The notes: generated by a model not told the origin, from the letters alone. A stretch of 64,000 nucleotides of DNA from Ilex aquifolium (GCA_951799425.1 OX637399.1:19132001-19196000), one strand, 5' to 3'. Counted from the stretch's first letter, positions 47,041 to 59,004 are shown. Made by a program: numbers and translations.

Positions 47041-47893
47041 CGACATAATTTTACGCTGACTGTCAGCTACTTAACACAACCTTCTTCATTTATTTTGACA
47101 TGGGACAGACAATATTAAATACAACACTCCCAGAGTTAACACAAATTACGATCGATCAACCACAAAAACTAAATTTATGTTAGGTGTCGATGGTACAAGC
47201 ATCCAATTCCTCTCTCTCACAGACCCACTTCTCTGGAAGGAGCAACACTCTGACTCACGACAGAGGAATGAACTTGACTTTATAAATGAGGGAAAGCAGG
47301 CCAGAAAGGGTACGCAAGTTATTAAAATAAAAAGATAAAGTTATTAGGTTGTACTAAAGAGCCAAAAAAAAAAAAAAAATTCTGTCTTTAATGTCTTAAA
47401 AATACTTTACTTGAATTTAAGGACTTCAAAGAATACGTGATTAGACTTTTGGCCAATTTTCACAATTAAAATAAAAGGAATTCAAACCAGTTATCACCGT
47501 TGATTTTCATGAAACCAACGGTCAAGGGCAGATTCTGGAAAGCGCAAAAACAGCGGAAGCTTCTTTCTATTTCCATTCAAAGGTCCACCATCTTTTGCCG
47601 TTCCCAATGCCCTTTTTCCAACTTGGATAACCCCTTTTTTTCGCACTTTATCTTTTTTGTGGGAAAGCAATTCAAAGCCTCTCAATTGCTTCTCTCTCGC
47701 TCTCTTTTCTGAAAGAAGAGAACGTATTTAGAGTGAAGAACACGAAATAGATTTCGGAATACCGGCTGATTTTTGGGTCTTTTAATTTGTTGTTCTTGTT
47801 TAATTTTGTCCCCCTCTTTGGGATCTCTGGGAAGATTTGAGGAGTTTTATTGTCATTTTATTAGGATTTTGTAGGTGAAATTAAGAGAAATTG
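47041..47893 (+). other. Upstream region of the ACHT gene
   Basis: This non-coding stretch has an A run at 47367-47381 and pyrimidine-rich patches (47560-47710). It should hold the promoter and leader of the thioredoxin-like gene. I cannot pick a TATA box with confidence. Confidence 0.5.
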
Positions 47894-50161
47894 ATGGCCG
47901 AGGTAGTGAGCAAGTTTAATACTCTTTTTTCTCCATGGAATAGTAGTAGTGGTCATCAAAATCATCAATATGGGGTATCTGTGTTTCCGGCTAAATCTAC
48001 CGTTTTATTATATGAGATGGGGTTTCCGTCTCTGAACCTCAGATCTAGTGCTCTGAAATCATCATCTTCACCATCATATACCAGCGATTTTTGTGGCCGT
48101 CGAGTGCTAGTGGGAAGAATAGAAGCCGGGACCAATATAGGAAACATTCGATCGGCATCTTCTAATGCCCAGGTCTGTTACTACATTCCATACCTCTTTT
48201 CATATTATTTTGTGTCTATGCGAAGGAGAGGCTAGGAGTAATGCCTATGAAACTTCTGCGAAGCAGATCCACGTTATGAATTTACCCAATTTGTTTGCAT
48301 ATATGATATTGGATTTGATGCCCTGTTCATTTTGTGTTGGTCAAGATTGTCGTAAGAAATTGTTTTTTTATGTGATGTCTATATATCTATGTTGCTATTT
48401 GTTTAGAAGAACGGAATCTTTTCTTTTTCGTCTGTGTTGTGTTTAGTGGTGGTGGGGTGGGGAATTAATGCTAAGGTTATCGACGCTATGTGATTTGATA
48501 GTTTTCGGTGAAGTAATTTTGTCATCCTCATGCTTGCACCTTCAAAATTTTCGGTTCTTCGTATCTATTTTGTGGCTTTTATTTTTTTAATGATAATACT
48601 CAATCTCAATTAATAGGGCAATGTTAAATTTACAAACAGATGGGCACTGGAATCGGGAAAGCTCAGAGGTGGTGGGAGAAAGGGCTTCAACCAAACATGA
48701 AAGAGGTGGCTGGCACCCAGGATCTTGTTGACTCTCTTTTGATTGCTGGAGATAAACTGGTTATTGTTGATTTCTTCTCTCCTGGTTGTGGAGGCTGCAA
48801 AGCTCTTCATCCCAAGGTATTATAATCTTTCACGAAGTATTCTGTTAATTTTTGCCTGCAATCTGGAATAAGCAATGAGCGAATGAAACATAGCGGCTTG
48901 GCTACTAACTTTTTTTTTCTCTCTATCCTTTAATCCAGTAATTATTAAGTAATGTTGGTGTTGTGTTTTTTTCTGACTTGCAGATATGTCAATTGGCGGA
49001 AATGAACCCAGATGTCCAGTTTCTTCAGGTGAATTATGAGGAGCATAAATCCATGTGCTATGCCCTTAACGTCCATGTTCTTCCCTTCTTCCGTTTCTAC
49101 AGAGGGGCTCATGGCCGTCTTTGCAGCTTTAGCTGCACGAATGCCACGGTTAGTATTTGCATTCTGTAGGTGACCGTTTTATTATGTGGATTTCCTCTTT
49201 TTCCAGATGGACAAAACAATTTTATCACAACTATGTTATTCAATTTCCCATCATTAATTTGATTTCCCATGGCGGGATAATTTAATTCAGTTAGAAACTA
49301 GGTTTGAACATGGAGCAAATTTTGAAACTAGACTTGGAGCTGAAACGACCTTTTTTCAGCTTTACATTTTGTTCTTGGTTTCTGTTTTTCTTTTTCATGT
49401 GGTGTTAGATTTTGCGATAACCTTGTGGGTTGATTTAGCTAAGCTGCATTTCGACCTATGAATTGTGGGCTCTATTGGAATTTAATGCTACTTAGAAACA
49501 CAGTAGTTGCCTTCCCCAATTGTTTGACCTGGTCCCCCTCTGCATTGCTGGTTTGTCTAGTTAGTACTGCGGTCTCCTCTGAGCGATCAGTGAAGGTCTT
49601 TTGCTTGCAAGGCTTCCTGAGCACTGATCAACTGTATAGATTGTGATCCGAACGAGTGTCATGTGCAGTAGCTAAGCCTAAGGAGGTGAAAAAGTAGCTC
49701 CTAGGATAATGCTCACCTATACAATTGGCGGTCGAACTGATCAATGATTACAGCATAATCTGCTCTTAATGTTTGTGTTGTTTTCTTCTTGTACTCCAAT
49801 CTGAATTACAATGATGGTAATTATGATGTCTCAGATCAAGAAATTCAAGGATGCATTGTCAAAGCATGGTCCGGATCGTTGCAGTCTGGGACCGCCAAAA
49901 GGGCTGGAAGAGAAAGAGCTGCTTGCACTCTCGGCCAAAAAGGATCTATCCTTCGTCTACAAACCAAAACCAGAGCAACCAACTCCTGTTCCTGTTCAAC
50001 AAGAGATCTTAGCAGAAGCAGCAGCAGCACCACCACGGTCATCACATCCACACTCAGAGCCCCTCCTTCCCCTTCCCCTTCACCTTCCCCTGCCTTCAAC
50101 AACTCCTAAAAAGGACACACAAGACACAGAGGAGAAAACATTTGTCTCCTCTGGAAGATGA
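47894..50161 (+). CDS. ACHT4: Chloroplast thioredoxin-like protein, ACHT type (atypical Cys/His-rich thioredoxin); 4 exons
   Basis: Exons are 47894-48172, 48640-48816, 48984-49148 and 49835-50161. All junctions are GT-AG in phase 0, giving 948 nt and 315 aa ending TGA. Residues 1-90 are Ser-rich with few acidic residues, fitting a chloroplast transit peptide. Exon 2 gives KAQRWWEKGLQPNMKEV and then VIVDFFSPGCGGCKALHPK, with the redox site CGGC in place of the classical CGPC. Exon 3 carries ICQLAEMNPDVQFLQVNYEE and VLPFFRFYRGAHGR with the cis-Pro of the thioredoxin fold. Exon 4 has IKKFKDALSKHGPDRCSLGP and a Pro/Ala-rich tail. ACHT proteins are known to relay oxidising equivalents from 2-Cys peroxiredoxin to targets such as the small subunit of ADP-glucose pyrophosphorylase. 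The ACHT4/ACHT5 branch is my best guess from the SPGCGGCKALHPK and C-terminal blocks. I see no disruption, so the gene looks functional. Confidence 0.9.
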
Positions 50162-51760
50162 TTGAGTGAGAAGTGTTTTCAGTCGCCAACCCCTATTTGC
50201 CTTACCCATTTCCTCTTGTACAGTATGTGTTTTCTCATGTATATTATGGAAGGAATCATGTAAAGAACGCAGCGGAATTTAAAATTTTGATTCCCCATTT
50301 CAAAATCTATTCATATTTAATATAAACCCAGAAACTTTAGATTTATAGTGAAGATTAAGGGTTACCTCTTGAAGCGTGTTTTGAACGATTTTCAAGTTTT
50401 TTGAAACAATTTTGAACATTCAAATTTGAATTTGATTTTTACTCTAAGTTTCGCAATTGTTTGACCTCTGTCGATATTCACACGAATTGATAAATTAGAA
50501 GGATTTACCTCAACTTTTGATAAACTAGTGGAGGGAGCTTTAAAGACTCTAATCTTAGTTTGGATCAATTTTCAATTATCTCAACTCATTTATTATCATA
50601 AATTATAATAAAGTCCCTAATTAACTCTTAATTAGTTTTTCACCCTAATTAACTCTTAATTGATTTTCTCTCTTTTATCATTTAGTTTTCAATCAATTTT
50701 ATTGTGTGTGACCCTATAAGTTCAAGCATACCCAGTTGTAGGCATTCGATACTAACTATAAGTAACATCTCAAATTAGAACTCTTCTAATTCTCCATTTA
50801 TGAAGAACAATTAATACATTTATATTAATTTCATTCTTCGAACTTCTACTAATCATTTAGCAGTTTATCATGATCAACCTCCGGATAGTACAAAGTAGAT
50901 AAAGAACCCATTCAGTCTATAGTTGCCATGCAATTCAATCCTTCTATCACACAATGCCCCAATTGAATTACTAGGATATGAAATTACCGTCAAACCTCTA
51001 ATTCAATCTAATTGTCATTTTGTCTTGGCCACGGACTCCTTGAGTCTTATCCTAAAAGACCACATATGACATTTTCCCTTTATTTACTAAGGGTGATAGA
51101 TTTCATGTTGTGCACTTATAAATCTCCATACATGTCTAACTATGTCCAACAATACATATCCAACATATTCATTACACGGTTAGTATATGAATATGTTGTA
51201 TAGTTAAAGTATAGAAGTCCATGCAAAAGACAACCATGATGTCTCAAGTCTAAGAATCAGTTGCATAACTATAACTTTAGGATTTAATATTGACAGGTAT
51301 GTAAAACTCCATATGAAAAATCCTACATTAATTAATGGTCACGTTCACTGTACTTGTTCTCTAACAAACATCCATACACTTGCTTCAGTGTCCCTACACT
51401 AGTGACTTGGACGAGTCACCTCATATCAAATATGAGTAAATATAGTGTACGCTAGTCTATCCGGATTACATAGTGTCCACATAGTAGTCTTATGACTAGG
51501 AACATTAAAGAGTTAAGTACTAAGAAGTATATGTCCCCTCTTCTCAATTCCTTGAGAAACTATCTTCTTAATTTATACTCTATGGACTATATCATGTATA
51601 TATATTAAAATAAAATAAAGCAGAAACATGATAAATAAATTTACCATTTTATTTAATTAAGTAATGAATGTTGCTAATACAATCCCAAAATATTATTTAT
51701 ATGATTGGTCATAGAACATACTACTAACATATTATAGGTTAGGAAGCGTTGAACAAACTG
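50162..51760. repeat. ACHT 3' flank and an unclassified repeat-like block
   Basis: After the ACHT stop the sequence TGTAAAGAACGCAGCGGAA (50259) opens an AT-rich block to about 51730. It contains CCTCTTGAAGCG near 50370, which is the reverse complement of a block conserved in the Tekay-type LTRs. The opening resembles LTR ends of plant retroelements in minus orientation, but I find no matching second end or target duplication. No gene is supported; an ORF at 51012-51203 looks like chance. Confidence 0.35.
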
Positions 51761-52164
51761 CTAAAGATGAGTCTAATACATCATATGTTCCCATGGAGTT
51801 AGAGGCTTTTGGATTTATTTTTTGAATCTATGCCTGGGAATATTTGGGGACTAAGGAAGGATATATGTAAGATATTAATGGTTTTTTTTTAACAGGATAT
51901 CCCTTTTAGTTTTTGGAAATTGTTTTCATCCTTTTTTATTTCATGGTTCTATTTTGTGAGAAAATATTGAATGAATGTCATTATTGTAACTTCATCTTAC
52001 CGTCTATCTATTTAATAAGCTAGTTAGCATTTTGAATTTTATTCTCACATTTTTTGACTCATTTTAACATATTACCCATTTTCAAAACTTGAATAATTTA
52101 ATTATTGATTTATTTTGTGGTTTAATACAATTTTTATTTCAGGGATTGTTTATGTATACAATAA

Positions 52165-52210
52165 CTAGCGATAACTCGCGTCTGAAGACACCGTGTAATT
52201 AAAAAAAATT
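52165..52210 (-). mobile_element. Orphan Helitron 3' terminus
   Basis: On the minus strand GGTGTCTTCAGACGCGAG forms an imperfect hairpin (GTGTCT/AGACGC), followed by TTATCG, CTAG and a flanking T. It resembles the terminus of the 137-bp Helitron at 21514. I cannot find its 5' end in the following 1.4 kb, so the element may be truncated or diverged. Confidence 0.45.
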
Positions 52211-53577
52211 GAACATTAATCATGGGCACGAAAATATCAAATATTGAATATAGATATGCACTAAGATGAAAGTCTAAACTACATCTTTAAGACACCGGTA
52301 CTGTAATGAAAAAAAATTACAAATCAAAAAATAGAAAAAAAAAAGTATTAATTGGTGGCATCATTTGTTCAGATTCATGGAGCAACTGTAACTCATTAAC
52401 ATGAGAAATCAAACAAATACATAAAAGCAACTGTAACCTATTTACATAAAGGCAAAGATATCAATAGGTAGAAAGAAAATACACTATGCTAGTGGATTAA
52501 AACTAAATCAATAAGATATCACTAAAGAATGATAAAATTTTGGTACAACTACTGTAGAAAGTTGTATTTGCCAAATATTCCAAGCAGTCAAAGCTTTTCT
52601 AATGTACACATTAGGTATATGTACTTTCAAGTATAAACACAATCGTATGTCATAATTATTGCACGAAACATTCTATTCATACTGGGTATGAAAAGCTTGT
52701 AATATGGAGTAAAAACAAAGCGCAAGGAAATCTCACCCACGAATGCGACTTCTAAAGTAATCAACTAAAATCCAATTCCTTCCATAGCCTAAAGTATGAA
52801 CCTCAATTTGGTTTTAAGACTCCCTGTGAATGGCCAAAACAATTCAAAATTAGCATATCAGTTGCAAGTTTCTTCGAAATTTTGAAACAAAACAAAAAAA
52901 AAATCAATTTTTAATAGCAAGTGAAAGGTAGATATTTGACTTAATTCGTAATAGTGGGAAATAATCTATTTGGGAGAGCAAGAAAGGACATACCATCATA
53001 ATTCAAAAAATTAAGACAACCCAATTGAAAAAGTATCACAATCATTATGCCTTACACAATCTACTCAAAATCTAATTATAAAAATTACCTCAAAAATAAC
53101 GATTCACACTAATTTAAATACACGTGCACATGCACTTTAAAGCCCAACATATTCAACCACCAAAAAAAAAAAAAATTTCAAACACACATTGACAAATCAT
53201 ATCAAAGTGTAAGGTTTTTTTTTTTTTTTTGGATCAAGATCAAAGAGTAAGGTTACTTTCTAGTTTTTATGGTTAAGTCTTTGACGGGCAACCCAACAAT
53301 TATTGGAGTAAGAATAAAAAAATACTTCATGAAATTTATTCAAAATCTAGTTTATGCTTCAATTACCCATGAGAAACTGACCTCACTTACCAAGTATTAA
53401 TCTCTGATTTAGTTGTAGTAAAACCCAATATCATGGCTTGGTCTCAATCTCATCCCTTAGCTCTCTCTCTCTTTTTCTTTTTGTGATTGCTTCCTCACTA
53501 AGCTGCCATCTTCTGCCCTTTCTCTCTATCCCATTCACTTCTTTATTTCTTTCTATGTTCCCCACAAATATGGCAGT
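52211..53577. other. AT-rich non-coding sequence
   Basis: I see no gene or complete element. Homopolymer A/T runs occur near 53162-53175 and 53215-53231, and a pyrimidine tract lies near 53460-53485. It may be the body of the decayed Helitron whose 3' end is at 52165. Confidence 0.4.
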
Positions 53578-54087
53578 TGATTAACACTTAAAAGTAACAT
53601 TTCAATATACATTAAGAGGGTTAATTACTTGCATGAATTGTTTAATTGTTCGTAACTTATGTGATTTCAAGTGTATAGGGTAAATATTGAGGTTAACATA
53701 AAGTGCAAAGTACAAGGAACAATTTTGGTAAAGTTTGGGGTAGCGAAGTGGAAAAGTCAGCCAAAAGAGGAAAAAACAAGAGGTCCTGGAAGATTGCCAC
53801 CATCCGAACGCCACTTCCACTGTCCAGATGCCACCGCCCAATTGAGATTCTTGATTAAAGGCCACAAATTTTGGAAGAAAAGTTGGACAAATTGAAGTTG
53901 ACCATTTTCCGAACGATCATCCATCTTCCGGATGCCATTCTCCAAATGCAAAATTATGCCTAAAGAATCAGATTCCAGAGAGTTTGCACTGTCTAGACGC
54001 CACAGCTACTGTTCAGACGCCGCTCCCCGAAGATGTATTTCTTGCTCTTGAATCCAAACCTTGAAATTGGTCCTTTTTGCTGCCCGG
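53578..54087 (+). repeat. Decayed Athila-type LTR fragment
   Basis: It begins TGATTAACACTTAAAAGTAA, close to the Athila-1 LTR start TGATTAGCACTTAAAATTAG. It contains three worn pairs of the same kind as the palindrome pairs: CCGAACGCC...CCAGATGCC (53804-53832), CCGAACGAT...CCGGATGCC (53909-53937) and CTAGACGCC...CAGACGCC (53992-54022). It is cut at 54088 by the Tekay-3 LTR. Confidence 0.6.
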
Positions 54088-56262
54088 TGTTAAACCCAAA
54101 AGAATTAATAAATCAATTAAATGGGTAATATTGTAATTAAGCCATTTTTAGCAAGGTTAAAAAAGTTCTAATTTTTTTTACGTAACTCAGATGATGAAAA
54201 AGACCTCACCATTGGATTCGTCTCGCGAAATTGAGTTGAGCATTCAATTTTTTCTGAATTATGAGACAGTCAGAATTTTCACACTTTACAAGACAAATTG
54301 GGGATACACAAATAAAATTTCAGCAACTTGGGATTTATTCGCGAGACCCACAATAGAATTAAAAGGCCATTCAACTAATCTTATCTACTGTGACACATGG
54401 CGTAATTTGATTGGGCATTAGAGATTTCCAACCGATGGAAAGATGACACTTGGCACACTAAAGGGCCAAGTATAAAAAGGGGCCAAAAAGGTGAAAGATA
54501 AAAGTCTTCCACCTAGTCTCTTGGCAAAAATCGTTTGAGAGAGAGAGAGAGAAAGATCCCAATCTTCATCTTCTTTCCACCAAAAGTCAAGATCCAACCA
54601 TTGGATCATTAAACACCAAGAACAAAAGTTGTTCTACTTGACGAGGGCTATGCGTCAATGCCAATTTTGCCCAAATTTCGAAAATCAAGGATTTGGGGCT
54701 AGGGCTTTGAAGAGCTTATTTTGGGCTTCTCAAGGGATTTCTTCTCCACCAATCTCTTCTTTGCACACGCTACAAGAGGTGGGGGTTCCCTTCTATTTAG
54801 ATTCCCTTTCAATCTAGGGCTTTCATATGAGACGGTTTGAGTAAACGTATGTTAATCACATGATTAGCCTATAACTAGTGTAGCTAGTGAGTTAATTGAA
54901 ACTTGTGAGCAAGTGCCTAGTTTCTACTCGAGTTAGGTTGTTGAACATGTTTTACATGTAGATTATTATGCATATGCTTGGTATTTAAAATTATGCACCC
55001 TATGTGTTTGATAAAATGTCTAAATGTATTCCAACATGTTAATTGAGTTGATCAATGTATATAACATGTGTTGGGTGATATGCTAGAATACTCTTATATG
55101 CTTTAATGCTATAATTGACATTGCGTTTTCAGTTGAAATACAATTGTACATCCATTGCACGTGCATGGGTTAAACATCACATCCACGAGATATTAGGCAT
55201 GGTTTGTGAGTGTTGTGCTTGGATAAATTGCTTACTATATAGATGAGTGATGCGTGAGGCTTGGAAGATTGGACCAAGGTTCAATCGAGTCTCATGGAAA
55301 ATTGCATGGAAATATGTCAGGGTATAGCAAGAAGGGCTAGATTCTCCCTCGGGTGCAAGACCTGATTTATTCGGTCACACATTTCTAGTGGTGTAACGAG
55401 TCCATAAAAGTGTGTTGGCAAAAACAGAGCCGGATGTGGGATGTCCTCGAGATTCGTTAATGGTTTGGTAGTCCGTTGGTAAAAGGCTATAAATTACCTG
55501 CCCCTAAAGTCAAGATAATAATTGAAATGGTCATTGGGTGTGTATAGCTCAATGGCAAGGGCGTGGAATTGCCCGATTCATGACATGACATTACATCATG
55601 GGTATGCATGGGAACCCAAGAGTCGGTTCAGAGTTGAACATGCATTCATGAACCAATATTCATGGCTTGACATGTTTATTAAAATTCTTTTGTGTTACTT
55701 GTTGCATATGATTGTTGAGTTGCATGTATGTCATATTATATGTATTTTGGTTGGAATGTTTTCTTTATTTGAGATACCCTATTGGACTTAGGCTCACCCC
55801 GTCATGGGAACATTTTTCAAGTACTACACACGCTTCCACAGATGGCCCTCCCATGGGTCCACTTTGATGACAGAGCTAGAGCTCGGGCTCTGGATGTATA
55901 GATGTTAGGTCCCTAATTGTAAAATTGATAGCCTTGTACTTTTGGTTTATACAACATATGTATATTCTTTTGTAAAGGAATGTATATGGGGACTTAATGT
56001 AAACTCTTATGTTGTTTTAGTAAATGGTTTACATTTGAACTTATTATTATTGTCTAATGCATGGATTGGATTAGATATGTATGTTAGACCTTGGAAGGTC
56101 AATAAGAATTGTTATTGACTTAGGTTATGTTTTCGGTGGAGCTGCCCATACAAAGGAGACTCCGCTGAAATTCTGTTGGGAGTGGTCTGTCGGGATCAAT
56201 GCCTTGGGTTAATTAGCGAGGCTTAACGGGTAATTAGGACCCCAGGGATTTGGGGCACCACA
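54088..56262 (+). repeat. 5' LTR of Tekay-3
   Basis: This LTR has a TATA box TATAAAAA at 54471-54478 and a GA-rich leader. ORFs inside it are not supported as genes. Confidence 0.85.
54471..54478 (+). promoter_or_regulatory. TATA box of Tekay-3 LTR
   Basis: TATAAAAA followed by GGGGCC lies about 380 bases into the LTR, at a position matching the A/T box plus G-run of Tekay-1 and the solo LTR. Confidence 0.55.
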
Positions 56263-56265
56263 ACT

Positions 56266-56278
56266 TGGTATCAGAGCC
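56266..56278 (+). promoter_or_regulatory. Primer-binding site (tRNA-iMet) of Tekay-3
   Basis: TGGTATCAGAGCC lies four bases after the LTR end and is complementary to the 3' end of initiator Met tRNA. Confidence 0.85.
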
Positions 56279-56524
56279 TAGGCTTTAAATCTTACATGGG
56301 TCTCGTGGGAAGTGAGTCCATCATTTTCTGTTACGGCAAGATCTGGGTTAGGACGTTGCATCCATGAGCATTGTATATTCTTTGTTACGTGCTACTTGTA
56401 TGAATATATGTATGCTTCAACAAGAAGAATGTGGAAAACCTAGGTAGAAATATAGCCTTAAGGTTGGAAAAGAAGAAGGAAAGACAACATAGATGAATTG
56501 GTAGGAATTAGGACACAACCTACT

Positions 56525-56855
56525 GGTAGGTTAACTTTTAGGCTCGACCTATTAGTAGGTTAGCAAGAATGAATTAGTAGGAAGGTTTTCTGTTGGGAAC
56601 CTACCGGTAGGTCAGACCTAAACCTATCGGTGGGACAGACCTCTATTTGGGAACCTCCTGGTATGTTGGACATAAACCTACCAGTAGGGAAGTCCTTTGT
56701 TTTTGAACCTACTGGGAGGTTGGACATTAACCTACCGGTAGAACAACCCTCTGTTTTGGAACCTATCGGTAGGTCAGACACAAACCTATCTATAGATCAT
56801 CCTTTCGTTTTGGCATTCTGGTAGGTTGTGCATAAACTTACCGGTAGGTCAGCAA
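56525..56855. repeat. Repeats with CCTACCGGTAGG-type palindromes in the Tekay-3 leader
   Basis: Worn units of roughly 60-70 bp each hold two CCTAYCGGTRGG-like palindromes (perfect CCTACCGGTAGG at about 56602, variants near 56524, 56554, 56627, 56680, 56733, 56761 and 56839). They are joined by text such as TCAGACCTAAA and TTTGGAA. They lie between the PBS and gag, so they would be in the genomic RNA leader. Confidence 0.75.
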
Positions 56856-57158
56856 CACTACATTTTTCCCCCAACTTCGAACGGCCATAACTTTTGCTAT
56901 CAAAGTTGGAACTAAGAAAATAAGTGTTGGAAATCATAGGATGTAAAATCTCAAATGAGATAGATTTCAAACCTAAATTCTTACTATTCTAAGAAATTAT
57001 GTACAAAAGAGTAAGTGTGTGTCATGACATTAACTTGAAAATAACTCGCATGTTCTTTTTACGACATCATGATATTGTCGTGATATACTCAATGATAATT
57101 TGACATTGTTAATATTCTATGACACTAAGTTAGAGTAAATTGCTATCTCTTGCATTAT

Positions 57159-57456
57159 AGACAGCAACATAGGACAACCACGACGAAATGGTCGAGGGGG
57201 CAGTTGGAACAACCAATCGTGACCACCATCCGTCTACGATCAAGGGGCATTCATGGATGCCATGACTGCCATGGCGGCTACTTTCGTACAAGCTAGCACC
57301 AACATGGGCCAAGGAGGTTCAAGAAACCTCCAAAATTTTAATTCACATAAGCTACATACTTTCATGGGGGAAGTGGACTCGATGGTGCTTGATTGTTTTC
57401 CCCGATGTCCAACTCGAACCCAAATTATGTGTATGAATTATAGAGATTGGTGAGTG
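57159..57456 (+). pseudogene. Tekay-3 gag N-terminus, truncated
   Basis: The frame reads QPRRNGRGGSWNNQ, a stop, then DQGAFMDAMTAMAATFVQAS and NLQNFNSHKLHTFMGEVDSM, the start of a Tekay/Del gag. The first part matches the Tekay-1 mini-gag N-terminus (GRNNQ, DQQAYMEAMSTMAAN). The second part is the capsid start that the mini-gag lacks. Athila-2 cuts it off after about 95 codons. Confidence 0.7.
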
Positions 57457-57702
57457 TGATTAGCACAAAACATTGCAATTTCATGTGCCATTACATTCTT
57501 TTTTCACTTGCTTTTGCAGATTAAATGAGCGAAATTGCACTACTTGAGCTATTAACGAAGATTCGTTGTGTTTGTAGATAAAAGGGGTTAAATGATGATA
57601 GATAAGCCCTCTCATGGTGACCAAGACGATTGGAGTTCAGAACGAGGTTTGAGGATAGCTCAGGAGGTGGAAGAACCAAGATTTTTGCAAAACCAGGAAA
57701 AA

Positions 57703-57824
57703 CCTACCAGTATGACCTACCGGTAGGTTTTGGTTACTGTCCTGCACCTACTGCCAAACATACCGGTATTTTTTGCCTACTGGAGTGAAACCTACCGGTA
57801 GGTTTCCATCGACCTACCGGTAGG
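57703..57824. repeat. CCTACCGGTAGG palindromes in Athila-2 U3
   Basis: Perfect 12-bp palindromes lie at 57716, 57791 and 57813. ATACCGGTAT at 57760 is also self-complementary, and worn copies lie at 57703 and near 57775. Position relative to the LTR start (about 250-370 bp) matches the CGTTCGAACG array in Athila-1, although the core motif differs. Confidence 0.8.
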
Positions 57825-58984
57825 TTTTACTGAATCAGCCCAGATTCTGCATGTCAAGCTCTGCCACTTTGAGGGTCCCACCAGACATTCTCCTACCTGC
57901 CCCTGCTACTCCCAACACCATGGACATCCCTCTTGCACCTCTTCTTTGAATTTTGGATGTTTGATCATTAATGAGGAAAGAGGAGTGAGAAGGTGCTGGG
58001 TGTGGAGACAAGACCTGCACTAACCCTGTCCAGCCCATCCCTCTTCAGCCCCTAGGCATGGAGATCACATCACACAGCTAGAGCATCACTCCATGAACAT
58101 TTTTTGGCAAGGAGAGGACACCATTGTTCAATTGTTGTTCCATATACATTAGAATATAGAGGGAGAGAGTCTAGGAAGAAGATGAATAGTGTTAGAGAGA
58201 GAAGTTGAGATTTTTGCATTTTCTTCCACACATTGTCTTGTAATTTCATGTAAGAATCTTCTAAGCTTGGTTTGAAGTCTTTAATGCTATTTATTGCAAG
58301 TTGCTTTCAAGTTTAGTCTTCCATTAAAGCTTTCACCATTAATGCATTCAAGTTCTTAAATTTCTTAGCTTTAGAATGGGTATCCAATGCACTCTCTTTT
58401 AGTTTATGTTTTCTTGCATTAACTTAGCTACAACCTTCATTTCTTTATATTGTCTTCTTATTACATTGTTGTTTTTACCTTCAGCATGAGTAGCTAAGTT
58501 CTTAAGTTGGCTAATCCAAGGGAGACCTCCACTTGGGTATGCCATTACAACTCATTTTCTTTCCTCCTCTCAGAGTACGATGGCTCGGTTTGACTGGGTT
58601 GAGGGTGGACAAGATCGTGAGTCTTTGATATCCCGTAGACTTGTCACGGGTTATGCTTGGATCCTCACTTCCATCTTGTCCCTAGCTTCCCACGAATCAA
58701 TCGTACATCTATGCTCTATTGGAGGAAGGATTCAAGTTGTCTTGGCATTCCCATTGGAGTGAACCCATCGGATTAGTCAACACTTGTTTTCCATTTCATT
58801 TTCATCACAACACAAATCACAAATTAACTTCAACATCAAAAGATTTTTTTTACACTTTCCCCTTTCTACCAAAAATCACATTCAACACGATTCACCTCCT
58901 TCCCTAAGGAGACGACCTTGGAATACAATTCCAAGTAAAACACGACAAGCAAAAGTCTCTCTGCACTTGGGGAGCATTTTTGTT

Positions 58985-59004
58985 CACACACACACACACA
59001 CACA
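58985..59004. repeat. (CA)n microsatellite
   Basis: A CA dinucleotide run lies near the 3' end of the Athila-2 5' LTR. Confidence 0.75.

Larger units (their letters stand above)
54088..57456 (+). mobile_element. Tekay-3: Tekay/Del-like element, truncated by Athila-2
   Basis: A 2,175-bp 5' LTR (54088-56262) starts TGTTAAACCC and ends GGGGCACCACA. It is followed by the Met-tRNA PBS TGGTATCAGAGCC (56266-56278), a leader with palindromic repeats and the start of gag. The element is interrupted at 57457 by the Athila-2 5' LTR; its remainder is beyond the window. The LTR shares CGCTACAAGAGGTGGGGGTT (near 54767) with the CGCTTCAAGAGGTAGGGTT block of the other Tekay-type LTRs. Confidence 0.88.

Noticed and set aside
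50259-51730. Solo LTR reading of the block after ACHT
   Set aside because: The opening looks LTR-like, but flanking bases do not give a duplication and no paired copy exists, so I left it unclassified.
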